Shown here piece after piece: positions 54,654 through 64,000 of a stretch of 64,000 bases of DNA. Source of the stretch: Hydrangea macrophylla. Its lineage: Eukaryota; Streptophyta; Magnoliopsida; Cornales; Hydrangeaceae. The translations under genes were made by a program, and so were the position numbers. Location: positions 30,753,501 to 30,817,500 of the forward strand of contig CM066998.1 of the NCBI GenBank assembly GCA_033977485.1, in the 5' to 3' direction. Position 1 is the stretch's first letter; the number at the start of each line of letters is the position of its first letter. A model generated the notes under the pieces. The model did no database searches. It saw nothing but the letters and a program-made list of their open reading frames with translations, and was not told the DNA's origin.

Positions 54654-57642
54654 TGTAATAACCTGCATTTCCATTTAATTTAAAATTTATTTTTATATTT
54701 AATTGGTATTTACATTGTCATATTTAACTTCAATTGTTATGGACTGCTTCATTTAAATACATTTCCCATGTTCTAATTATTATCCCTTGTGTTATTTCAT
54801 ATTAAAATTCTTGTTGGGGTCAAATTGTAATTTTTTTTTTACAAATTAATAATACCTGTGTGGATTTCAAAATCTGTATTTCAAAACGGTGAAAGTAACT
54901 TCTATTGACCCAATCAGTATTTTTATGAAACCAGAAAATCACTTCCTACGTTAAAACGAATTTCCTGTATTTTTGTGGTGACCACCGCGCCCCGAAAATA
55001 CCAGTTTATGTCTAAAACTGTCCGTGTTGTGTTTAACTTCCACAGATTTTGGAAGTGACCGATTTAGACATTTACTTTATTTCCAATTATGGCAAGTAAT
55101 CATTTGATAAGGCATTGTTTGGGAATGTTTAGCTTATATGTGCAAATGTTGTGTCCATAAGCTATATTGCCAAACACCTCAAGATTGACCCCTATTGATC
55201 TACACTTGCCTCTTCAAAATCTGATGGTGTATATATGTATATACGTATGTATATGTGCTGTTAGTATTAGAGAGTTTAAGGTTTTGTTAACTTAATTAGA
55301 GAAGTGCTAAGTGAGCTTAAAAATTCTTGGAGCCCAAGTTCTCCAATTGGCTCTCTCTATATATATATTCATTACACACACACATTCTCATCACTGCACT
55401 TCATTTACACAGAGAGAAAAGAGAGAGCTTGAGAGTTATATTCTGGAGATTTTCTGGAGAAAGAAACTACACAACTCCATAGCCAAGCTTGATTGGGCCT
55501 CTTGTATTTCTTGAATCTTTCTCAACACACACACTTTCTTATCAATCAGTGAGTATTCTAAACTCACTAAGAATGTAATTTCATATTGATTGCTGTGTAA
55601 TTGTTTAATGTTGTAAATCCCCATTGATGATTTTTACGTATGAAGTTCATAGCATAAAAATCATGAATTTTTAAACCCAATCAAAATTCGTTTTTAGAGA
55701 TGAATATGGAAGATTATAGTATGTATTGACTATGTTTGAAGTTTTAGAGCTTAATTCGTTCATATAAGAAAGTATATTAAAAATGAAATTTTGACATGTT
55801 TTAGTTTATCATAAAATTGGAGAGTTATAGTTAGAATCATGTTAAATTAATCATAGATTCTTAATCCTTGTTTAAAAAGGAAGAGATCCCTATATAACAT
55901 GACATACATACTTACAGAATTGAAAATGGGTCAAAAAGACCCCTGTTTTACTGAACCAGAGCAGTTTCTGCGGAGAAGATGAAGCCTCAGCTTCATCTCG
56001 CGCCACGATCGCGCGCGCGAATATCGCGCGAGCGGCCCGCGCGAGCGACCCTTCGCGCGAGCGGCCCGCGCGCGCGAGGTAGGCTTCCCCAGGCAGACGT
56101 AAGAGTTTATATATATATAATTGAAAATTTGGCTGATCGCGCGAGCGAGGGTCGCGCGATAACCCCTTCGCGCGAGCGATCCGCGCGCGCGACCTTGCTT
56201 TCCTCAGGCAGACAGAAAAGTTTATTAATAAAAGGAAAATGGGCTTATCGCGCGAGCGGCCCGCGCGAGCGACCCTTCGCGCGAGCGGCCCGCGCGCGCG
56301 AGGTATTGCAGTTTCTGTTTTTGTCTGTTTTTCTGTTAAGGGACTGTTTGGATGAAATTTATATACTGTTGAGGTTCTGTTTGGGAAACTTGGTTAATCA
56401 GAACTCTATTTGGGTAGGTTTGAATGATTAAAACATTGTAGTATGACTCATTAATCCCCGTACGCGTGTTGTTCCTTTAATTCAGCATTTTTGTTTAAGT
56501 GCATACCATTCATGTGGGTCAGTGGTACATGCATAGGGGTGTCAGTCTGTGTGGAAAAGAGTAAAGGTAGTGGGGAAAGAGTATGAGTTTGTGTTTATGG
56601 TCGTGGTTGTGGTTGTGGTTGAGTTTGTGGTTGTAGTCGTGGTTGTGGTTGTGGTTGTGGTTGAGTTTGTGGAGAGGGTATCTTTGAAATGCGACTGTGG
56701 TAAATATGGACACTCCCTGACGCTCATGGAAGCGTTAAAGTGTGTGAAGCCGAACTCGGACACTCCCTGGCACCCATGGTAGTGCTAAAGTGTGGCCTAC
56801 GTACACTCCCTGATAACTCGAGTCTGGATACTGTGTGAGGGGTCGCCCCGGTATTTGCATGGCGGTTAGGGTATTCAAAGTGTGAGGCATTGGACACTCC
56901 CTGGTACCCCGGACCAAAGTGTGAGGCAAACTGGACACTCCCTGGCGCCCCGTTGCTAAAGTGTGGCTATCTGAGTGTTTCAAAGATACCAGGAGTAGGA
57001 TAGTGGGTTGTTGTGGCTGTCGAGAGAAAAGAGTCGGCAAGATGAGTGTGGTGCATTGTTCTCATACACGGTCCCATCTGTTTAAATTACCCTCTTTAAA
57101 TAATGTTGTGAATGTTTTCTAAATGAGCTCCTTACTTCAATAATAAACTTGTGGATTTAAATGGGAATTGGAAAAAGGTAAGTTGGTATGTTTTACATTC
57201 AAAGTTATGTTTTTAATACTCACCAGCTTCTTGAAGCTGACGACGTTGATGCGTCCTGGACATTCGTGTTCAGGCTTTTCAGGTTACAATCAGGAGGAAT
57301 CATACGATTATGCTAATTAAGAATGGCTGCTGTTGGGACGAGAAATTAATTATTATGTTTTAAGTTTATCTGTTTTAAATTACGAACTGTTTTGTTCTAA
57401 GGATGACTGTAACAGACTCTAAGATATTATTTTATTTTCAAGGCGGTCTGTGCCTTAGTTGACCCCGGTTTATAAGATGTAATAAGATAGAAAATTTTTG
57501 TAAGCCTTGATTGCTTTACTCTGATTATTATGTTTTGTTGTTTGACGTTTGGGACGGAATCGATCCTTCAAACTGTCGCGACCTACGGGTCCATAAAGGA
57601 AATTAAACGCTTTCCTTATTTATGCTACGTCGGGGCGTGACA
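54654..57642 (+). mobile_element. 3' LTR of Tekay-type element 2
   Basis: 2989 bp, nearly identical to 46076-49065 and carrying all the same landmarks. Differences are mostly single transitions, many at CpG or TpG in the palindrome cluster. AAAAC follows at 57643-57647. Confidence 0.95.
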
Positions 57643-57647
57643 AAAAC

Positions 57648-57959
57648 AGTCACTATTTTTTGGCTAGTCTCATTGATTTAACTTAAATGGTATCCTAATG
57701 TTTTGGGACCCAAATCATGTTTTGAATAATGATAATTTAACTTAAATCCAAAGGCTAAGTGATCCAAATTAGTGAATAAACTCATTTCTCATTCTTGTTC
57801 ATATTCATTCGTTCATTCATGTACATTGCTGCTTATGATTAGAACTAGTTATTGGATAAAGTTGGACTTAGTTGAACCAAATTGAACATAACCATGGATT
57901 CCTTATGATCATGTCGTGATTATAGCACACTTATATGGACATCACATTGGCTCTTAGTT
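57648..57959. other. Unrelated sequence inside the Tat 3' LTR (right part)
   Basis: Together with 45284-46075 it forms about 1.1 kb that takes the place of roughly 700 bp of the 5' LTR (about 16400-17108). It is non-coding and AT-rich. Confidence 0.6.
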
Positions 57960-58723
57960 GAGACTTGTATATCTATAGAGATGCTATGGCTCCAACTAAT
58001 CAAAAGGAATTCATAGTTTTATCAATTCTTCCTTTACTTGATAGATCCAAGCTAGATATTTAGGATTGATTATTTGATGTCATATTATTGTGCGAAGCAT
58101 GTGGACTAACCCTTGTTTTGTAGCGCTTTGGAGGTATAACTTCTCATCTCTTCTCTAGTTTATTTCATTTGTTGATTTTATTGATTTTTGACTCCATGCG
58201 CGACACCTTAGCTTAGGTCTTGCCTTATGTGTATATGTGATTAGAGATATTTTTCCTAGGATTTCTATTTTTTGTGTGCATTGCACGTTTAAATTCGTAG
58301 CTGGATCCCGGGTAAGTTTCTTAGTTCCCTATTTGCACATCATTTTGCTTGCTACTTGAAATACGTGGTTTATGAATGATATTTTATCGTTAGCAATCTT
58401 ACACCCTTTTCAATATGCTTTTGTAATATATATGTAGATATGTATTAATTGAGGACATGCTTAGATTAATAATTCGATTAAAAATGATGTTGAGTAGAGG
58501 CCTATCATGAGATAGGATGAGAGGGGGTGTTTTAGTCCGCCGGGCTCCTTCCCCTCTCATTCCATAATCCCCGGACCCAGATTATCTTTGGTTTCGCAAA
58601 AGATCAGTTTGCTTTCAAAATGGTTTCTTAATTTTCCTTTTAAAAAAGAAGTGGCGACTCATCTTTGAATTTGAAAAGAAATTGTTTTAAAATCAAAAGT
58701 GGGCTCAATTGCCGGTATCCACA
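57960..58723 (+). mobile_element. 3' LTR of the Tat element, second part
   Basis: It matches 17109-17873 with scattered substitutions and ends GGTATCCACA. The next five bases CATAG are the target-duplication partner of CGTAG at 16204-16208. Confidence 0.9.
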
Positions 58724-59408
58724 CATAGGCACGAACATTGTTCCTAAAATGGAAGATGAATATATTGATAGTGACAAGAAACTCCTTAAAATAACTACTA
58801 TATCTATGAATCTCATATGTTGTGGCTTAGGCCCAAATGAGTACAATGTAATTTCCTCTTGTGAATCGGCTAAAGAAATTTGGGATAATTTAGAAGTCAC
58901 ACATGAAAGAACCAACCAAGTCAAGAAGTCTGATTAGCTTACTTGTTCAATCACATGAAATGTTTAAAATGCTTCCTAATGAAACATTTAGTGAAATGTC
59001 TGCTCGTTTTACTACAATTACTAATAGTTTGAAAAATCTCGGTAGAGTTTATCCTAATGAAGAAATGGAGAAAATGCTTAGGTCTCTACCAAAACCTTGG
59101 CAACAAAAGATCACGGCGGTCCAAGAAACAAAAGTACTTACAAAGCTTTCAATTGAACAACTCATGGGATCTCTCATCACTCATGAAATGGAATTGGCCA
59201 TCTTCAACAATGAAGACAAGAAGAAGAACTTGGGTCTAAAAGCTTCAAATGACCAAGATGATGATAGTGATGGAGATGATGAAATGGCTGTGATCACTCG
59301 TAATTTCAAAAGGTTCTTGAGCAAAGACAAAACCTTCGGAAGAAGGGGACAAAAATATAATGATGCTAAGAAGGAACCAATCATTTGCTTCAACTGCAAA
59401 ATGCCCAG
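58724..59408 (+). pseudogene. SIRE gag, 3' fragment (UBN2-type domain and zinc knuckle)
   Basis: It resumes the Copia gag frame cut at 16208. It shows a UBN2-type gag domain (ESAKEIWDNLEVTHE, then NETFSEMSARFTTI, MLRSLPKPWQQKITAVQE, LSIEQLMGSLITHEMEL), an acidic linker (DQDDDSDGDDEMA) and the start of a zinc knuckle (CFNCKMP). A stop at 58935 is followed by continuation in another frame. The knuckle is cut by an LTR at 59409. Confidence 0.85.
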
Positions 59409-62022
59409 TGTAGACACCCCATTTTGTCGGCTATCAGATTTAGGAGACCCATATCTTGGTGGTTCACGATGATCGAAAAAGACTCAAAAAGGACTCTTGG
59501 AAGTTAGTTCTATCTCTCAAAATACTCAAAAAGTGGTACAAATGACTAAAATACCCCTGAAATCCAAAATACTCCCAATTTTGGACCAAAGGTTCTGAAA
59601 ACACTCTACGTTATAAGAAAAAGTAATAAAATGAGTTTTAAAGTAAAATTGGATGAAATCCTCACCTCCCAGAGACCCCCAGAAGTCCCGGAAGTTCTTG
59701 AAAAGTTTCCGTTGATCGATTTGACCCAGGTTTGACCAGGGCTTGACCGAATCCATCCAAATTTATTGAAAGTTCGGAGATCATTCAAGATCATGTAAAA
59801 GTACTAAAATGAGTTTTAAAAGAAAGTCGAACAAAGACGTCAGCTACAGGGAGCACACAGAGGTGCCCAGAACTTCCTAGAGATCCCTGGTTTGACTAGT
59901 TTGACCTAAAAGTTGACTCAGAGAACAGATCACCGTATCATTTTTCAAACATTTTTCATGGATACTAGAGGTCAATAGCTTTTCAATGGTATATCACACA
60001 TAATTTATGGATTTGAAACGGATTTATTAGGAATTTTGAAATGTGAAAAAGCTATCAAATCAGCTTTTATAGCAAATACCGCAAAACTTTCCAAAGTGAC
60101 CTACCTTCGAACTATTGTTTATGAAAATTAGACTCCATTTCCTTTCCAATAGTATATCAAAACCTTAGTTTGGAGTTCGTATGCATTTTCTGTGAATTTT
60201 GGATAAAATAGGGTCTTTTTGCGAATACCGGAACCTCTGGGGGCCTAAATAGAATAATCTGGGCTTCTGAGGAGCTGTGCCTCCGCGGCACTGGCCCACT
60301 ATCATAGCGGCACAGGTCTAGTGCCACTGCGACACTTTTCCCCTGAAGTCCATTTTTTGTAATTTTGTTTTGTGGCCCCAAATTGAATAATTGAAAACCA
60401 AAACGACGTAATTTTATGTTCACAGATGTTTGGGACGAATGGGAGCACTTTCTAAATCCCAAAACCACCCCAAATTGACCTATATAACCCCCCTTTGCTC
60501 TTCATTTTTTTTTTTGGGGGGGGGGGCAAGTGCAAAGCTTGAGAAAGTTTTAGAGAGAATAAGAGATATAATTAGAGTTAGAAGTGAGAAAGTGAGCTTT
60601 TCCCACTGATTTCCTACAAGAAAGTGAGTTCTAATCTTGTTTTCTTCCATTACCTCTCTTATGCTTCATATTCAAATCCTCCCCAACCACCACTCTTGAG
60701 AAATCTTGAGTTAGGAATCTAATTCCATGTCCAAATGTCAATATATATGAGTGACACATTAAGCTACAAGTCCAACATCTCAATGATTATCAACTATTGA
60801 TTGCTATTTACTTGATTACATACTATGTTCATCTCTTCTTACCTCATTTCTTTTTGATTTTCTTTGTTTACTTACATGTTTATCATCATCTAGATGACAT
60901 GTTATTTAAGAGAGTGAATCCTTATGGATAGTAGCTCTTGACCTCAAAGACATGTTTGATGGATGATGATTCTAACTTCAATACATTCATATGCATTCTT
61001 GAAGTAATATTCTCAAACAAACTATATTTGTGCAAACTCTCTGCAAAACAGTGAGTTCTTCAACTTTAAAATGTCATTCTGAGTTCAATACTCATAGATG
61101 ATTACAGACCACTTGAAAAGTCTTACTAATTCATTAGAGAACACCCATGATTTTTAGTTTGATTTAAAAACACTTGGAAGGGTTCTATTTTGACCCAAAC
61201 ATTCCTTCCAGACATTCTGTTTTTCTGTCATAGTAGCTGGTTGACTTTAAACTTGTTTTCCAGAATACTTTCAAGGAGAGTGGTCCCAACTCATTTTTTC
61301 CTTGAACTTCAGTGTCTTTGGGAACTTTCTTTATAATATGGGCCTCCAAATTGTTTGTTTTCATTTTCATAATTTTTTTGACATTTCAGTCAACATTACA
61401 AACTCTATTTATGAGTAACCTATCTTGTTTATATGATTTCTCTCGATCTGTATATACAATCTTGATTTATCTTTTTGATTTGTATTCTAGACACAGTAGG
61501 GATGATATCCAAAAAAAATCATGAATTGTGCACACTTCTAACCTTACTTTTCTATTTTTACAAAATCAACTCACTGTTCTGTGCACTATTCATAGTAAGC
61601 ATGTTTTTATTTTAATTCTTTGATTAGATGTTCACATGCAATCCAAATTAGCCTGTCTTAGGAATTAGTTCATACTACATTTGTACATATCTTACAATGA
61701 CATTCTCCATGCATTCATGCGTATTTTGGATTTCTAAATTACTTTAGCAAAATCATGAACACAAACACACTACAACCTTTGTACATTCTAGGATCATGCA
61801 TTGCATCCATGCAAGATTTGGAGTTTTTGTGACTCCCAATCTAAGAAGATTATAAGGAATGAACTTGATCACACGTTCATGCTCCCCTGATCTAATCTCC
61901 CTTTCTCATCTGTCCTGGGGATTGAGAAATCTTCTTTTCTCAAAGATTGACATGCATCATTCTAGGATGCTAAGCATATTTTGTTTTGTTTGATTGTTTG
62001 TTTCAAGAACAATCTATGCCCC
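59409..62022 (+). mobile_element. LTR of a further Ty3/gypsy element, forward, interrupted
   Basis: It starts TGTAGACACCCC inside SIRE gag. It has a palindromic cluster (60277-60335), TATA box TATATAA at 60481, a G-run, then a long AT-rich R/U5. No proteins are encoded. At 62022 it stops short of its U5 end because a related element is inserted in the opposite orientation. About 490 bp of its end should lie right of the window. Confidence 0.7.
60277..60335. repeat. GTGCCnnnGCGGCAC palindromic cluster
   Basis: GTGCCTCCGCGGCAC (60277-60291), a half-site GCGGCAC (about 60307), and AGTGCCACTGCGACAC (60320-60335). It lies about 150-200 bp upstream of the TATA box. Confidence 0.65.
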
Positions 62023-64000
62023 TGTGGACACCGGAAGTGGACCACTTCTCTCTTGTTTGAAATTGTTTTGAAAAGGAAAAGAAAAGGTCTATTGAAAACA
62101 GATACAGAGTCGCCACTTGGTCTTTAAGGAACCAAGAAACCTAATTTGACTCACCCAAATGGATAAAGGGCACCGGTCCTTCATAACCAAAGAACATGGC
62201 TCGGGGTTTTGGTACGAGAGAGGAAGGAGCCTTTGTCGCGACTAAAACACCCTCAACTCGCCCCGTCTCTCGACGGGCCTCAATTAGCATCCAAATAATC
62301 ATCTTATACTATGTATGGTTCGGCAATTAATACTATGATAGTATATTACATTACATAAGAATCTTGAAATTGGAAGATCTAAAGATAAAATATCATTCAT
62401 AAGATCTAAGTCAAATATTATACAATGTAAAGTGAAAGATCACACAAATAAACCTAGAAAAAATCGTCTATTCATATATCAATTAATCAAGTTTTCCTAA
62501 TCTAAAGGGGACATGAATTGTTCTTGAAACAAATAAACAAAGAAATCAAAATATGCTTAACAAGCTAGTATGATGCGTGTTAATCTTTGAGAAAAGAAGA
62601 CCTCTCAATCCCCGGGACAGATGAGAAAGGATGATTAGATCGAGGGGAAGCATGAACGTGTGATCAAGTTTATTCCTTATAATCTTCTTAGATTAGGAGC
62701 CATGAAGGCCCCAAATCTTGCATGGATGCAATGTATGTATCTAGAATGTGTCAAGGTTGTGGTGTGCTTTGTGTTCATGGATTCCTAGAATGACTTAGAT
62801 GTCTAAAATGTGTATGAATGGATGAATGAAATCAACATGGGATGTGTACAAATGTAGTATGAAGTACTCCCTAAGATATGAACTAATTTAGAATACATAT
62901 AAGCATCAAATCAAAGAAAAAAAGTTAAAATGTGTTTGCTGTGAATAGTGGACAGAACAGTAGCATCATCTTTGGAAATTTGAAAAGAGGGGTTAGGAAT
63001 GTTTTCAATGCATGATTTTTTATGGAGATGTTCATTATTGTGTCTAGAACACAACCCAAAAAGCCAATCTTGAATAACTATCACAGATTGAGAGAAATCA
63101 TTTAAACAACAGAGGTCACTCAGAAACAGAGTTCGTACTATCGACTGAAATGTTGAAAAATCTTAGAAAATGAAAACGAATGATCTAGAGGCCCATTTTA
63201 TACAGAAAGTTCCCTAAGACATTGAAGTTTAAGGGGAAAATAAGTTAGGACCACCCCTTTTGGAAAGGTTTTCTGGAAAAGAGGTTGGAAGTGGACCTAG
63301 CTGCTGTGAAAGCAAAAACAGAATGTTTGGAAGGAATGTTGGGATCCAAATGGACCATTTCCAAGTACTTCCAAGTCAAACCAAAAATCATGGGTGTTCT
63401 CCAATGAGTTAGGAATACTTTCCAAGTGGTCTTGCATCCATATGTTGAATATTGAGTTCTAGAAAAATCTTTGAACTCGGATTACTCACTGTTTTGACTC
63501 ATTGTTTTGAAAGTTTTGGAAAAACTAGAGTTTTCTTTTCTTGATGTTGAAATGAGGGGGTTTTAAGAGGGGTTTTGAAATAGAGATTTTGAAAGTATGT
63601 TTTCAACATCAAATGGAGATTATGACCTCTTGGAATATTAACATCAAACTCATCATCAAGAACCTCCAAGATTGTTGGAGAGATTTATTTTTATTAGAAC
63701 ATAACTTCAATACACTTCAAGAATACCTTGGAGGTATTGAAGTTATGATCATCATCTATCAAACATGTTTTTGAGGTCAAGAGCTACTATCCATAAGGAT
63801 TCACTCACCTCAAACTTCATGTCATCATTTAGATGATGAAGAACAAGTAAGTAAATAAAGAAAAATAAAAAGAAATGAGGTAAGAAGAGATGAACATAAT
63901 ATAAACAAGCAAACAAATAGCAATCAATAGATGATAATCAATGTGATCTTGGACTTGTAGCTTGGTGTTTCACTCATAGATTTTGACATTTGGACATGGA
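62023..64000 (-). mobile_element. Reverse-oriented LTR of the same family, running off the window
   Basis: Its U5 end is at 62023 (reads ...GGTGTCCACA on the minus strand). The next ~490 bp contain the GAGTCGCCACT and GAGAGAGGAAGGAGCC strings typical of a Tat-type U5. From about 62512 to 64000 it is the inverted counterpart of about 60690-62022. The preceding five bases GCCCC (62018-62022) may be a target duplication. No proteins are encoded. Confidence 0.7.

Noticed and set aside
16209..58723. Naming the large element Ogre
   Set aside because: The Arg-type priming site, G-patch and dual RNase H fit the Tat lineage including Ogre. However, the large first frame before gag and the gag-pol intron expected of Ogre were not found, so only the lineage is claimed.
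61312..61524. 70-codon hydrophobic frame
   Set aside because: It lies in AT-rich LTR sequence, has no supporting context and is not kept in the inverted copy as far as I can follow.

Overview
This is a eukaryotic plant nuclear window, almost certainly from a eudicot. It has one intact host gene, a 2.6-kb intronless DYW-class pentatricopeptide repeat (PPR) gene at 3166-5796. I recognise it as the orthologue of Arabidopsis DOT4. Nearly everything else is transposable-element DNA: Stowaway-like and other MITEs, a Copia SIRE-type element, Ty3/gypsy elements of the Tat and Tekay (chromovirus) lineages, and a MULE/FAR1-type pseudogene. No rRNA, tRNA, CRISPR or prokaryotic feature was seen.

Layout. 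1-2325 is the 3' end and 3' LTR of a gypsy element that starts left of the window. 2326-6816 is the host-gene island (Stowaway MITE, DOT4, second MITE, TA microsatellite). 6817-11924 holds reverse-oriented LTRs, including a solo Tekay-like LTR (9930-11924). 12431-13570 is a reversed Tat fragment with a 66-bp tandem repeat. 13832-14905 is a FAR1-like pseudogene cut by a SIRE-type LTR (14906-15931).

From there on the DNA is a Russian doll. The SIRE gag is split at 16208/58724 by a giant Tat-lineage element (16209-58723, TSD CGTAG/CATAG). That Tat element is itself split inside its second RNase H domain by Tekay element 1 (24292-35794, TSD CCATT). Its 3' LTR holds the young Tekay element 2 (46076-57642, TSD AAAAC). 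The remaining SIRE gag is cut again at 59409 by another LTR, which is cut in turn at 62023 by an inverted relative.

The Tat element carries gag, protease with G-patch, reverse transcriptase, two RNase H domains and integrase on the + strand. On the - strand, between integrase and 3' LTR, it has two extra genes (a plant mobile domain gene and a DUF7745-like gene). The LTR and both antisense genes share one promoter module: several copies of a 17-bp palindrome (GGCACTCACTGAGTGCC class), then a half-site TCGAGTGCCG nearest the TATA box.

The second main observation concerns Tekay LTRs. Three diverged LTR families here look gene-like inside the LTR: a splice-donor-like GTGAGT, a repeat-filled intron-like stretch, an acceptor-like CAG, then a short reading frame with a conserved Cys/Pro/Tyr start, an acidic Tyr-rich tail and a conserved stop. 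Frame and stop hold although the three differ in length by multiples of three. At least six LTR families also carry their own palindromic-motif cluster, in most cases 100-300 bp upstream of the TATA box.

All homology calls rest on recognition by eye; no search or alignment was run.
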